A stretch of DNA of 64,000 nucleotides. Origin: Variovorax beijingensis. GTDB lineage: Bacteria; Pseudomonadota; Gammaproteobacteria; Burkholderiales; Burkholderiaceae_C. Within the stretch, counting starts at the first letter, position 1; every line of letters starts with the position of its first letter. The DNA is taken from positions 744,001 through 808,000 of the forward strand of contig NZ_VIVL01000001.1 of assembly GCF_007828835.1 (NCBI RefSeq), in the 5' to 3' direction. The translations under genes were made by a program, and so were the position numbers. Shown one piece after another: positions 33,901 through 42,041 of this stretch. The notes under the pieces were generated by a model, which saw nothing but the letters and a program-made list of their open reading frames with translations, did not search any database and was not told the origin of the DNA.

Positions 33901-36785
33901 CCGGACAGCGTGCCGCCGCCGGTGCCCGTGCTGGCGAGGGTGATGGTCGCGCCGGCCTGGTTGTCCACGCTGCCCGTGGCCGCGACGCTGGAGTCCGCGC
34001 TGCTGCCGCCCTGGATCGTGCCGGCGTTCGAGATCTCGGCGACCGAGATCGCCAGCCTGTCGCCCAGCATCAGGCCCGCATTGGCCAGCTTGCTGCCGGT
34101 GCCCGAGATGCCGAGCGTGCTGCCGGCCTGCATCGTGCCGGCGTTGTCCAGGCCATCGGCCGCGCCGACGTTGGCCTGCAAGCGGCCGCCGGCGCGCAGC
34201 AATGCCCCCGACTGGTTGTCGAGGCGGTTCGCGTTGAGGGTGGCATCCTCCCGCGCCTGCAGCGTGCCGTGGTTGGCCAGCAGGCCCGCCACGTTCACCT
34301 GGCTCGGCGCCGCGCCGCTTTGCGTGGACAGCAGCCAGGTGCCGGCGTTGTCGAGCGAGCCCGCATCGACCCGGCTGCCGCCCGCGGCCTGGATCCATCC
34401 GGTGGCCTGGTTCCGGGCCGTGCCGGCGGCGAGCGCGAGGCTGCCGTCCGAGAGCAGCTTGCCGCTGTTGTCGAGCACCTCGGTGGCGCCGCCGCTGCGG
34501 TCGGCGATGTCCAGCGAGGTGCCGGCATGGATCGTTCCGCTGTTGGCGATGGTGCCGTCCGCGCGCACGACGGCGCTGCCGCTGGTGGCATCCACGACGC
34601 CCGCGTTGTCCAGCCCTTGCGCCGAGCTCAGCGCGACGTTCGCACCGGCCAGCGTGCCGCTCGCGGCATTGCCGAATGCGCCGCCGCTCGCGAGCGAGAG
34701 CGTCTGGCCCGCCTGCATCACGGCGCCGTTGGCATTCTGGATACCGCCCGACGTGGTGGCGCCGAGGTTCCCCGCGGCGGCGATGGCATGGCGGTTGTCG
34801 ATGGCGCCGGCCGTGATCGCGGCATCGCCGGCGGACTGCATCACGCCGCTGTTGAGCAGGGTGCCGCCGATCTCCATGCGATCCGCCGCGCCGGCCTGTT
34901 GCGACAGCAGCCAGGTCCCGCTGTTGTCGAGCGCACCGGCACGGACGACCGAGCCGGTGGCTGCCTGGATCCAGCCGCCGGCCTGGTTGCTCAGCACGGC
35001 GGCGTTCAGGTCCATCGCGCGGGCGGCGAGCAGGTCGCCGCTGTTGGTCAGGACCTGCACGGCCGCGCCGTCGCGCCCGGCGACGGCGATGTCCTGGGCG
35101 GCGCGCACGCTGCCGGTGTTGGAGAGCGTGCCTGCCACGTGCAGGGTGGCGGTGCCGGTCACCGCGATCAGCTTGCCGCTGTTGTGCAGGCTCGCGGCGT
35201 CGATCGTGTTGGCGTCGCCGGCCTGCATCCAGCCGCTGTTGTCGATCGCGGCGGCACGCGCCGTGATCGACCGGCCCGCCAGCAGGGTGCCGCGGTTGTC
35301 GATCGCCTGGGTCGCGCCGCCCGCGGCGTCGGCGATGTCGAGGTTCTGGCCCGCGTTGATCTGGCCGCTGTTGGCGATGACGCCGTTCGCACGCAGCGTG
35401 ACGCTGCCCTGGTCGGCCGTGAGGGTGCCGGCATTGGCGATGCCCTGCGCCGCATCGATGGCGAGCTGCCCGCCGGTGCTTTGCACGCCCTGGCCGTCGC
35501 CGCTCGCGGTCGACACTGTTCCGGCCGCAGCCAGGTGCAGGTCGCCTCCCGCCCGCACGGCCGCGGCGCCGAGGGCCAGGTCGCCCGCGGTGGCGCGGGC
35601 TTCCAGGGCGCGCGCCGATTGCAATCGCGACCCTTGCCCCGCGTCGATGCGCCTCGCGCCCGCCTCGAGGTCGTTGCCGGCAATGAGCGAGGCGCGGTCG
35701 AGCGCCAGGCCGCCCTGCGCCGCGGCCACCCGGGCGTCGCGGGCGGCGGTCAGCGTGGCATCGACCAGCGCGATGGCCGCGGCATCGGTGCTGCTGCTCG
35801 CCACCAGCACGTCGCGCTGCGCCGACAGGCGGTTGCGCAATTCGATGCGGCCGGCCGCCGAGAGCGTGAAGTCCTCGGCGCTGGCCGCCGCATCGCCCAG
35901 CATGCGCACGCCCACGCCCGCTTCGGTGGCCATCAGGCGGATGCGGTTGGCGTACATGCCGCCCAGCGCCGAGCTGTCGATGGCGTAGGCCGGCGCACTG
36001 CCGAGCGCATCGGCGCTGCCGGTGATGGCGCGCGTGCCGTAGTCCCACCGGTTCGGGCCGGCGAAGATGCCCAGGTCCTTCGCGTTGACGCTGGCTTCCA
36101 GCCGCACCGAGCGCGTCACCAGGTCCAGCACCTGCTGCGCCGTGGCGTTCAGGCCGTTGCCCGTGACCAGGATGTCGCCCTGGTTGACGTTGAAGCCGCC
36201 GAGCGCACCGTTCGCCGTGAAGAAGGGCACGCCGGTCGAGAGCGTCACCCGGTCGGTGTTGATGAAGCCGCAGCCCGAGCAGGTGATGCCGTAGGGATTG
36301 GCCAGCACCACGTCGGCCTTGTTGCCCAGCACTTCGGTAAAGCCGGCCAGCGTGCTGCGGTTGTTGCTCACCACCTCGTTGAGGATCACGTTCGCCGGCG
36401 CAACCATGTTGAAGTTCGCCAGCACCTGGCCGGCGAGCTGCGACTGGTAGTTGATCTGCTGCGTGCTGGTCGTGTTGTTCAGCACCAGGCCGTTCGCGTT
36501 CACGTTGAACTGCTGGTAGCGGTTGTGCGACAGCCCCGCCGCGTTGGCGGCGTTGATGTTGACCACCGTCGTGCCGTTGGGCGAGACGTAGGCGCTGGCC
36601 TGCCCGCCGGGGGCGAGCACGGCGGAAGGCACCTGGGCCTGCGCGGCCGACAGCGCGGCCCCGAGCACGGCCGCGGCGGCCAGGCGCGAGCGCCTGCTGC
36701 CCTTGCCGCGTCCGCGTGCGGTTTCGGCAACGGCGACCCAACTGCCGAAGGCGGCGTTCCAGACGACGCGATAGATGTGGTTCAT
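27987..36785 (-). CDS. TpsA exoprotein: filamentous haemagglutinin (FhaB)-like two-partner secretion adhesin
   Basis: A 2932-residue secreted beta-helix protein. The N-terminus MNHIYRVVWNAAFGSWVAV is an ESPR extended signal, with cleavage near SAAQAQ. The TPS domain (about residues 52-300) carries the hallmark LANPYGITCSGCGFINTDRV. Then follow hundreds of degenerate FHA repeats of the type LxNxGxLxA and, further on, VxVxAGxNLxxxGxxxxA. Near residue 2740 begins a Pro/Ala-rich linker, then a final 125-residue module with an Ig-like (He_PIG-type) block LPAWLKFDPKTGTFQGKPPAG. No VENN motif, toxin domain or immunity gene is seen. The reading frame is unbroken. It should be exported through the TpsB encoded just upstream and mediate attachment or biofilm. 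Confidence 0.94.
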   Translation of the reverse strand: MNHIYRVVWNAAFGSWVAVAETARGRGKGSRRSRLAAAAVLGAALSAAQAQVPSAVLAPGGQASAYVSPNGTTVVNINAANAAGLSHNRYQQFNVNANGLVLNNTTSTQQINYQSQLAGQVLANFNMVAPANVILNEVVSNNRSTLAGFTEVLGNKADVVLANPYGITCSGCGFINTDRVTLSTGVPFFTANGALGGFNVNQGDILVTGNGLNATAQQVLDLVTRSVRLEASVNAKDLGIFAGPNRWDYGTRAITGSADALGSAPAYAIDSSALGGMYANRIRLMATEAGVGVRMLGDAAASAEDFTLSAAGRIELRNRLSAQRDVLVASSSTDAAAIALVDATLTAARDARVAAAQGGLALDRASLIAGNDLEAGARRIDAGQGSRLQSARALEARATAGDLALGAAAVRAGGDLHLAAAGTVSTASGDGQGVQSTGGQLAIDAAQGIANAGTLTADQGSVTLRANGVIANSGQINAGQNLDIADAAGGATQAIDNRGTLLAGRSITARAAAIDNSGWMQAGDANTIDAASLHNSGKLIAVTGTATLHVAGTLSNTGSVRAAQDIAVAGRDGAAVQVLTNSGDLLAARAMDLNAAVLSNQAGGWIQAATGSVVRAGALDNSGTWLLSQQAGAADRMEIGGTLLNSGVMQSAGDAAITAGAIDNRHAIAAAGNLGATTSGGIQNANGAVMQAGQTLSLASGGAFGNAASGTLAGANVALSSAQGLDNAGVVDATSGSAVVRADGTIANSGTIHAGTSLDIADRSGGATEVLDNSGKLLSDGSLALAAGTARNQATGWIQAAGGSRVDAGSLDNAGTWLLSTQSGAAPSQVNVAGLLANHGTLQAREDATLNANRLDNQSGALLRAGGRLQANVGAADGLDNAGTMQAGSTLGISGTGSKLANAGLMLGDRLAISVAEISNAGTIQGGSSADSSVAATGSVDNQAGATITLASTGTGGGTLSGQSIANAGMLQSLGALTLGIGSGGLATQVDGTAGHGDIVANGALTLQALGANSFTATVNGSLQGGGLLRVQGDANSTLALNGNALGDSIAVNIGKVSIGAQAAMVSQYTLDLDASALSLAVQGTGASAKTGRILAAVDASRQGKGTIHVSNAFTNDGLLFSAHDLEVQAPSIAVGATGAISALNDLKVHANGGTLDLAAATPDAQAGNLNNAGLLYAGRMLTAQANGTLANTGDIHSDDSLSLRANTLLNGRIINAANDIAIVAATLKNEVPGLERITTRGPDSAHTEVASRDDYHDGAADGGNKDEATLYQYSYTTTQSYSQPLPEVMPQITAGRNMRLAFHEGSNIGGTIYAGASMNLQGFSHDPAQANGSLHAGLGIADDAGHGFQLTGAKFTNDNLALTTTTHIVRYSLTTKYVALGPKIDYEDRLCDRNGTWDAVCYTSGYEDSPQSSSANNVLRAGLYTASLRGSGFSLVNNGSTAQDVGSDQNLDGVREAAAPASTDAPRTVGQGALPGSAVGRGPSVAVAAVDAASFGGSTGTRPLPAMSFLDANAANGVRGTSFGGINIALPGNPNGYFVTARSPDARYLVESNPLYLTGTASVGSDYLTRLLGYDADKLTMRLGDASYEAWLVKQQLIKQTGSAVLASYQGADTQMKGLMESAATQSGSLGLVYGKALTPEQQASLKQDIVWMVQTEIGGKTVLAPVVYLAQGTKNKIASGAVISAQDADLSLTSLTNTGGTIVGGRSLVIASAGDITNLSGLIKGGDVSLSSTQGSIVNKTASEGGGGEHFYNTVVGKTAGIESTGTLSLDAKKDITNLGATLNAGTDASLKAGGNVSFDTIEKKETSSTFSNIQVKNGSGTKDSTTTSVTQVKSGLTVGGNLAVQAGNDITLAGTDAKVGGNADLQAGNNLNIVARENTTTTHTETKASGLGMNNSLYGTTKTTSDSLSVRNVGSSLEVGGNASLAAKNDITVQGSNVDVKGDGRISATNVNVLAGRNYDETHTTTRNTGVMQVGASGKGSASAAAASKAGSGRGLANASAEASAGAAGKGAAGLAFSSTTTTTTDTTDLRHVGSNLNFGGNLAVDASKDLTLQGSTVNAGGNAAVNAQNVNLLAAEDKKTSTTSTATTKVGLMASTDNKAQSGAGVSASAAGGKGNPNAGADANAGASATSENHLDVFQQTKSTTRTLDTTHQGSAINAKGNLDVTARDNLTLEGSTMSAGKDMSLAATDMSFKAVHDEHQVSNTSSSTTAGLYASGKAQAGASAEAGVGIGAKAGAQANASATGEVGLYGSNTRASSVEGSTTAVTSGLSAGNNITRKAANSITDVGTRIEGGGNLEQSAKTITSLAAANTTYASSESTSHTAKVGAYGEASASVSGEGQVGPGASKQSMNVGVGGGVKASYEYGKETAQSSSSTAVVSTIRMGGSVSSSSSGQTTLEGTQIEAKKNVTLEAGSLDYRAAQDTSSSSSSTTSAGGSVKADIVNKGGSAEVSYQGEKSKESTSTAVAGGIASGGNLTIRTQGDTRLEGTHIAAGGAATVDAGGKLDFAAAKNTASSSSEQVGVAAGVTATKKGGSGSVDVSVGKSRSSLDQDVAGSISSGSGPLTLRSGGDASFTGTAIASTAGDVTVAAGGNLAMNAARTIATSESLSVDVSAAGGGGNKEKVTGSTFIGSLPSDKGTAVNHRSGQASLGVGSSKSDSNIATAGSISSGGKISLSSGGNTSLEGTQVAAANGVAVDTGGSFETKAAVSTSSSQLVGFSASASGSSMTPSGKTGAKTNPPAAPAPAPAPAPAPTTAPPAPSQPPTTPPPATPGSNNPPAVPPPPTPTAAAAAGTPAAPAPKPPASPYEQQKGGGMANVYVDKQKNTTVQNTAISGGAGGIVINQGKSTPGAQQVTASVPLPAAMPPGKAPQALTSDGKPLPAWLKFDPKTGTFQGKPPAGFKGELKVNVSVPQADGTTKTVPMRFSGQ

Positions 36786-36806
36786 GGGAGGCCTTTCAGC
36801 GCAGGT

Positions 36807-38558
36807 TCAGAGCGAATAGGACAGGCGCACCCCGACGCGCGTCGATTCGCGCGTCATGGAGGCGGGCAGGTGGAGCGCACGCGAGGCGAAGACGTCCAGG
36901 CTGAGCCGGCGCCACAGCAGCGAGGCGCCGAGCGTGGCGCCCGACATCGAGCCCGAGGGCACGCCGTCCGCGCGGTTGCTCACGCGGCCGAAGTCGTAGC
37001 CGAGGTAGACGCGGCCCGACAGCGCTTCGCCGCCCGCCACGGTCTGCCAGGGCAGGGCGATCTCGTTGCGCCAGTAGTAGCCGCTGTCACCGCTCAGCGT
37101 GTTGAGCAGCGAGCCGCGCACCGAGGCGATGCCGCCCACCAGGATCTGCTGCGAGCCGTAGAGCGTGTCGCGGCTGTGCTGCCCGCTGAACTGGCTCGAC
37201 CACAGGAGCGGCAGGCCGCCGGCGTCGAAGCGGCGGCTGTAGCCCAGGTCGAGCGTGAACTTGCTGAACTGCGCATGCGGCAGCTTGTCGGAGAGCCCCG
37301 CCGGGTCTTCCAGCGCGCCCAGGATCGCCAGGCCCCGCACGAAGCCGAGGCGTGCGTTCAGCACGCCGCCGCCCAGCTGGGTGAAGGCCGCGGTGCCGAG
37401 GTCGAGCGTGCTCAGCTTGCGGCTGCTCACCGAGAGGAACTCGCCGCCCAGGAAGTTGCGGCTGTCCTGCACCGAGAGCCTGGCCGACATCGATATGCGG
37501 CTGGCCTGGTCGCGGTACACCACGTGGTCGACGCCGAGGCTCTGCGTGGCGGTGCGTCCCTCGGACGCCAGCTTCCTGCCGCTCGGGAGCACCAGCGTGT
37601 TGGTGTAGTCGCTTTCGCTCGCGTCCAGGCTGAAGCTGCTGTAGCCGAAGGGCACCGAGGCGCGCAGCGCCGTCATGCCGGCGTTGTGCTCGCGGTCGTG
37701 CGGCACCGATTGGCGGCGCGTGATCGCGATCAGCTCGTTCAGGCCCAGCAGGCCGTCCAGGCTCAGGGTGGCCGAGGCACTCCTTTCCCCGGTGGCCGGC
37801 GTGCCTGTGTTGTCGTAGGTCGTGAACAGGTGCACCGGCAGGCGCGCCTTGTTGCGCACCACCACCACGCTGCGGCCGGGCTGGCTGCCGGGCTGGACAT
37901 CGAGCGTGGCCTCGTTCGAGGACAGGCTGTTGATCTGGTCGATGCCCTGCTCCAGGTCGCGCAGGTTCAGCAGGTCGCCGGGGCGTGCCGGGAAGGCGCC
38001 GGCAATCGACACCGCGCTGGCGCTGCGGCCCATCTGCTGCAGCTCGAAGCGCTCGATGCTGCCTTCCACCACCGCGATGTCGAGCACGCCGCTGCGCAGG
38101 TCCTGTGCGGGCAGGTAGGCGCGCGTCGTGATGAAGCCGCGGTCGATGTAGCTCTTGGTGAGCGCCGCCAGAACGGCCTCGAGCTCGGCCGTGCCGAGGC
38201 AGCGGCCCGCATGGTCGCGCGTGATGGCGGTGCGAACGTCCTCGGGCAGGCGGCTCGCGCCGCCGATGCGGATCTCGCGGATCTCTCGGCACGGGGCGCC
38301 GAGGTCCGGCACCGACACCTTCGGCTCGATCGTCCTCAGGTCGGTGCCGCCCGGCGGCGGGCGCTGCGGCAGGGCGCGCTCCTGTTCCTGGCGCAGCAAC
38401 TCCTGCTGCTGGCGCTCGATGAGCTGGTTCTGGCGGTCCAGGGCGCCCGGGGTGATTTGCGCCTGCGCCTGCGCCGCGGCCGCCAGCAAGACAAATGTCA
38501 GAAGATGTATTTTCTGTGTCTGCCGCGAGGGGCGGCGCCGGCGCTGGGCGAGAGGCAT
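36807..38558 (-). CDS. TpsB outer-membrane transporter (FhaC/ShlB family)
   Basis: Two-partner secretion pore of 583 residues exporting the adjacent TpsA. A signal peptide (LLTFVLLAAAAQAQAQ) is followed by a Gln/Arg-rich H1 helix region and POTRA domains (about 80-230; CREIREIRIGGASRLPEDVR and AYLPAQDLRSGVLDIAVVEG). The 16-stranded barrel ends in RLSYSL with a terminal hydrophobic residue. The L6-loop signature region is around ILVGGIASVRG. The ATG at 38558 is preferred; an in-frame GTG lies 27 nt upstream. It precedes tpsA by 21 nt. Confidence 0.94.
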   Translation of the reverse strand: MPLAQRRRRPSRQTQKIHLLTFVLLAAAAQAQAQITPGALDRQNQLIERQQQELLRQEQERALPQRPPPGGTDLRTIEPKVSVPDLGAPCREIREIRIGGASRLPEDVRTAITRDHAGRCLGTAELEAVLAALTKSYIDRGFITTRAYLPAQDLRSGVLDIAVVEGSIERFELQQMGRSASAVSIAGAFPARPGDLLNLRDLEQGIDQINSLSSNEATLDVQPGSQPGRSVVVVRNKARLPVHLFTTYDNTGTPATGERSASATLSLDGLLGLNELIAITRRQSVPHDREHNAGMTALRASVPFGYSSFSLDASESDYTNTLVLPSGRKLASEGRTATQSLGVDHVVYRDQASRISMSARLSVQDSRNFLGGEFLSVSSRKLSTLDLGTAAFTQLGGGVLNARLGFVRGLAILGALEDPAGLSDKLPHAQFSKFTLDLGYSRRFDAGGLPLLWSSQFSGQHSRDTLYGSQQILVGGIASVRGSLLNTLSGDSGYYWRNEIALPWQTVAGGEALSGRVYLGYDFGRVSNRADGVPSGSMSGATLGASLLWRRLSLDVFASRALHLPASMTRESTRVGVRLSYSL

Positions 38559-38668
38559 GGTTCGGGTCCGATTCGAGGCCGGCACCGAGTGCGGGATGCA
38601 GGCCCTGCGAGGGGCCTCGGGGCAGCTTCGTTAGGACGCGGACTGTTACATGTGGCCGCAATTCTGGG

Positions 38669-38688
38669 AATCACGGAAACCGGTGATT
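38669..38688. promoter_or_regulatory. Inverted repeat in the tpsB promoter region
   Basis: AATCAC and GTGATT arms separated by 8 bp form a near-perfect palindrome 110-130 bp upstream of tpsB. It is a candidate site for the NarL-type regulator or another dimeric factor. The rest of the 214-bp gap shows no other clear element. Confidence 0.4.
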
Positions 38689-38772
38689 GGTGCGCGATGC
38701 CTGCGCGCAAAGGCAATGGATCGTCCCGGTCGAGCACTGCTGCGCTCGAAGCGACACCCATGGCGAGCCCGC

Positions 38773-39711
38773 CTACCCCTTGCCCGCCTTGCGCCGCGCG
38801 GACACTGAACGCACAGGCGCCTCATCCACGATGAGCTGCGAGGCCTCCACGTCCTTCCACAGCTGGTCGCGCCGCGCCAGCACCTGCGGCACGGCCTCGT
38901 GCCGCAGCTGCGCCACCGCCGACACCAGCGCATTGCAGACGAAGAACGCCGCCGTGTAGGAATCGAACGGCGATGCGTTCGATGTGCGCACCTGCACCCG
39001 GTGATGCGCCAGTGCGGCCAGCGGCGCGGCGGGGCTGTCGGTGATGGCCAGCACCTGCGCGCCGGCTTCGCGAAAGCGCTGCGCCACCTTCACCGGCCCG
39101 CTGGCGTAGCGGCGGATGCTGAAGGCCAGCAGGGCGTCTTCGGGCTGGATCCACAGCAGCTGGTCGGTGGCGGCCACCGCGCCCGCGCCCAGCTCATGCA
39201 CGCCGGGGCGGCACATGTTGAGGTGCAGGGCCAGCCAGGCGGCCACGGGCGCGCTGTTGATCTGCGCCAGCACGAAGAGGCGCCCCTTGCCCTTGGCAAT
39301 GCGCGTGGCCATGGCCTCGAATGCCGCCATGTCCAGGCCGTCGCGGGTGGCGTTGATGTTGTGCTGGTCGTGCAGCAGGGCATCGTCCACGCACTGCTGC
39401 AGGCTGCGCTGCGTGCCGATGGTCACGGGGGCGCGCTGGCCGGCGGTCTGCAGCAGCGCGGTGACTTCCGCGCGCGCTTCGCGCTGCGCCTCGGCATAGC
39501 TCGCATAGCCCAGCTTGGCGAACAGCCGCACCACGGTGGAGGCGCTGGTGCCGTTGTGCGCGGCCAGGGCGGTGGCGGATTCGAGCAGCGCGTGCGGATA
39601 GTCGCGCCCCAGGGCCTCGGCCAGGGCGCGTTCGCTGGCCGTGAGCTCGCCGCCCTGGCGGGCCAGGCGCTCGGTGAGCAGGCCGGCTGATCCTTGCAAT
39701 GATGATTTCAT
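38773..39711 (-). CDS. MurR/RpiR-family transcriptional regulator
   Basis: A 312-residue regulator with an N-terminal HTH_6 domain (LTASERALAEALGRDYPHALL, then NGTSASTVVRLFAKLGYASYAE). Its C-terminal SIS-like domain (RLFVLAQINSAPVAAWLAL and DALLAFSIRRYASG) usually senses phosphosugars or related small molecules. GAGACATCA precedes the ATG. It is divergent from the M20 peptidase and Bug receptor genes and probably controls them. RpiR regulators next to peptidases and Bug proteins suggest use of amino-acid-like substrates here rather than sugars. Confidence 0.88.
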   Translation of the reverse strand: MKSSLQGSAGLLTERLARQGGELTASERALAEALGRDYPHALLESATALAAHNGTSASTVVRLFAKLGYASYAEAQREARAEVTALLQTAGQRAPVTIGTQRSLQQCVDDALLHDQHNINATRDGLDMAAFEAMATRIAKGKGRLFVLAQINSAPVAAWLALHLNMCRPGVHELGAGAVAATDQLLWIQPEDALLAFSIRRYASGPVKVAQRFREAGAQVLAITDSPAAPLAALAHHRVQVRTSNASPFDSYTAAFFVCNALVSAVAQLRHEAVPQVLARRDQLWKDVEASQLIVDEAPVRSVSARRKAGKG

Positions 39712-39736
39712 TGATGTCTCTTTTATGAAAAAAGCA

Positions 39737-39761
39737 TTGCAAACACAAGCAACGCGTGCAA
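39737..39761. promoter_or_regulatory. Candidate operator between the rpiR-like and M20 peptidase genes
   Basis: TTGCA and TGCAA arms, 15 bp apart, lie in the 102-bp divergent gap. A second imperfect repeat (AATGA / TCATT) covers the regulator start codon. Their role as RpiR sites is inference. Confidence 0.3.
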
Positions 39762-39813
39762 CACTGCGGCCCAAATTTCACCCCGGTGCCGCGGGGTTTA
39801 CCTAAGGACAAAG

Positions 39814-40983
39814 ATGCAGGATACCCTTGAAGAGAGCCGCTCGCAGGTGCGGGCCCGCATCCTGGACTGGCTGGCCGGCCAGGGGCAGGCCATGCAAGAC
39901 CTGTTGCAGAAAGTGGTCGACATCGACAGCGGCAGCCGCAACGAAGCCGGCGTGACCGCCGTGGCCGCGGCCCTGCGCGAACGGCTGGAGGCCGCCGGCG
40001 TGGCCGTGCAGTTCGAGCCGGTGCCGGGCTATGGCGTGCTGCTGCATGCCCAGGTGCCCGGGCCCGCCGAGGGCGCGCCCATCCTGCTCATGGGGCACAT
40101 GGACACCGTGTACCCGGCGGGCACCGCGGCGCGCCGGCCCTTCCGCGTGGAAGACGGGCGCGCCTACGGCCCCGGCGTGGCCGACATGAAGTCGGGCCTG
40201 GTGATGAACGTGTTCGTGGCCGAGGCCTTCGCACGCTGCGGCGGGCTCCAGGCGCCGCTGCAGCTGTTCTTCTCGTGCGACGAGGAAATCGGCTCGGCCG
40301 CCACGCGCGACCGCATCATGGCCAGGGCGCGCGGCGCGCGGGCGGTGCTCAATGCCGAACCGGGCCGCGTCAGCGGCAATCTCGTGACCAGCCGCAAGGG
40401 CTCGATGGTGGTGGAGTTCGAGGTCGAGGGCGTCGCCGCCCATGCGGGCATCAACCACGCGGCGGGCGCCAGTGCCATCGAGGCGCTGGCCCGCAAGATC
40501 CTCGCGCTGCATGCGCTGACCGACCCGGCCACGGGCGTCACGGCCAACGTGGGCGTGGTGCACGGCGGCATCGTGCCCAACATGGTGGCGCCGCATGCCA
40601 AGGCCGAGCTGGACATGCGCTTCACCTCGGAAACCGATCCGGACGAACTGCTCGCGAAGGTGCGCGCGATCGTCGAGGAAGAGTCGGTGTCGCGCACCAA
40701 GGGGCGCATCACGGAAACGCGCCGCACCATGCCCATGAAGCCCACGCCCGACGAGCTGCTGGCGCTCTACCAGCGCGGCGCCAGGGCGCTGGGCTTCGAG
40801 GTGCAGGGCGAGTTCACGGGCGGCGCGGCCGACAGCGGCCTGACCGCCTCGGTGGGCGCGCCCACGCTGTGCGGCACCGGCCCCGTAGGCGGGCATGCGC
40901 ACACCGAGCGCGAGTACTGCGAGCTCGCCACCTTCGTGCCGCGCGCCCAGGCCGTGGCGCTGGCCATCCTGGACCACCCCTGA
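39814..40983 (+). CDS. M20-family metallopeptidase (carboxypeptidase G2 / glutamate carboxypeptidase-like)
   Basis: A 389-residue zinc-dependent hydrolase. Metal and catalytic residues are all visible: His and Asp in MGHMDTVYP, bridging Asp in GPGVADMKSG, Glu-Glu in CDEEIGS, Glu in NAEPGR and the late His in VGGHAHTEREY. The inserted dimerization domain (about 190-300) is normal. It has no signal peptide, so it acts in the cytoplasm on an imported N-acyl amino acid or dipeptide. TAAGGA lies before the ATG. The Bug receptor gene follows 17 nt later. Confidence 0.92.
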   Translation: MQDTLEESRSQVRARILDWLAGQGQAMQDLLQKVVDIDSGSRNEAGVTAVAAALRERLEAAGVAVQFEPVPGYGVLLHAQVPGPAEGAPILLMGHMDTVYPAGTAARRPFRVEDGRAYGPGVADMKSGLVMNVFVAEAFARCGGLQAPLQLFFSCDEEIGSAATRDRIMARARGARAVLNAEPGRVSGNLVTSRKGSMVVEFEVEGVAAHAGINHAAGASAIEALARKILALHALTDPATGVTANVGVVHGGIVPNMVAPHAKAELDMRFTSETDPDELLAKVRAIVEEESVSRTKGRITETRRTMPMKPTPDELLALYQRGARALGFEVQGEFTGGAADSGLTASVGAPTLCGTGPVGGHAHTEREYCELATFVPRAQAVALAILDHP

Positions 40984-41000
40984 TTTTCGAGAACCGACTC

Positions 41001-41999
41001 ATGCATTCCACACAACCCACCCGCCGCCACATCCTCAACGCCGGCCTGGGCCTTGGCCTTGCGGGCCTCGCCCCGCTGGCGGCGCGCGCCGACGACAAGT
41101 ACCCCTCGCGCCCCATCACGCTCGTGGTGCCGTTTCCTCCGGGCGGGTCGGTGGACATCATGGCGCGCCAGTATTCGGAGCCGCTGTCGAGCGCGCTGGG
41201 CGTGCCCATCGTGGTGGAGAACCGCGCCGGCGCGGGCGGCTCGGTGGCGTCGCAGATGGTGGCGCGCGCCAAGCCCGACGGCTACACGCTGGTGGTGTCG
41301 TCGCAGAGCAGCCACCTGGCCAACCCGCTCACGCAGCCCAAGGTGGGCTACGACCCGATCAAGGATTTCGAGAACATCGCCATCCTGGGCCGCCAGCCCA
41401 ATGCGCTGGTGGTGCATTCGAGCCTGCCCATCAAGAGCTTCAAGGAGTTCATCGACTACGCGAAGAAGAACCCCGGCAAGCTCAACTACGGCAGCGGCGG
41501 CGTGGGCAGCATGGGCCAGCTCAACGTGGAGATGCTCAAGGCCGCCACGGGCGTGTTCACCACCCACATCCCCTACCGCGGCGGCTCGCCGCTGATCACG
41601 GCGGTGCTGTCCAACGAGGTGCAGTTCATCCTCGACAACCTGGTCATCATGCTGCCCCACGTGCAGGCCGGCAAGGTGCGCGCGCTGGCGGTGGCGGCCG
41701 ACCAGCGCCTGCCGCAGCTGCCCGACGTGCCCACTATGGCCGAAGTGGGCTACCCGCAGCTCAACCTCAGCTCGTGGACCGGCCTGGCCGCACCGGGCGG
41801 CACGCCGGACGCCATCGTGCAGACGCTGTACAAGGCCGTGCGCCAGGTGGCCGCGTCGCCGGCCATGCAGGCCAGCCTGAAGGACCGCGGCGTGATCGCG
41901 CCCGAGGAAATGACGCCCGCCGCCTTCGAGAAGATGATGTCCGAGCGCCTCGTGAAGTTTGGCGAGGTGGTGCGCAAGGCGGGGATCACGGCCGAGTAG
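41001..41999 (+). CDS. Bug/TctC-family substrate-binding protein paired with the M20 peptidase
   Basis: A 332-residue periplasmic receptor. The N-terminus TRRHILNAGLGLGLAGLAP has twin arginines and a hydrophobic run, so export could be by Tat rather than Sec, with cleavage near AARA-DDKYPS. Family blocks are YPSRPITLVVPFPPGGSVDIMAR, RAKPDGYTLVVSSQ and LNYGSGGVGSMGQLN. The ligand pocket loop FILDNLVIMLPHVQAGKVRAL is typical. It may deliver the peptidase substrate; no permease is encoded nearby. Confidence 0.93.
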   Translation: MHSTQPTRRHILNAGLGLGLAGLAPLAARADDKYPSRPITLVVPFPPGGSVDIMARQYSEPLSSALGVPIVVENRAGAGGSVASQMVARAKPDGYTLVVSSQSSHLANPLTQPKVGYDPIKDFENIAILGRQPNALVVHSSLPIKSFKEFIDYAKKNPGKLNYGSGGVGSMGQLNVEMLKAATGVFTTHIPYRGGSPLITAVLSNEVQFILDNLVIMLPHVQAGKVRALAVAADQRLPQLPDVPTMAEVGYPQLNLSSWTGLAAPGGTPDAIVQTLYKAVRQVAASPAMQASLKDRGVIAPEEMTPAAFEKMMSERLVKFGEVVRKAGITAE

Positions 42000-42041
42000 C
42001 GAGCCGCCGCTGTTGATGCCGCTGCGGGTTCGCGGCGGCAG

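Noticed and set aside
29000..35600. Possible CRISPR-like or tandem DNA repeats in tpsA
   Set aside because: The periodicity comes from degenerate beta-helix protein repeats; no identical repeats with regular spacers were seen.
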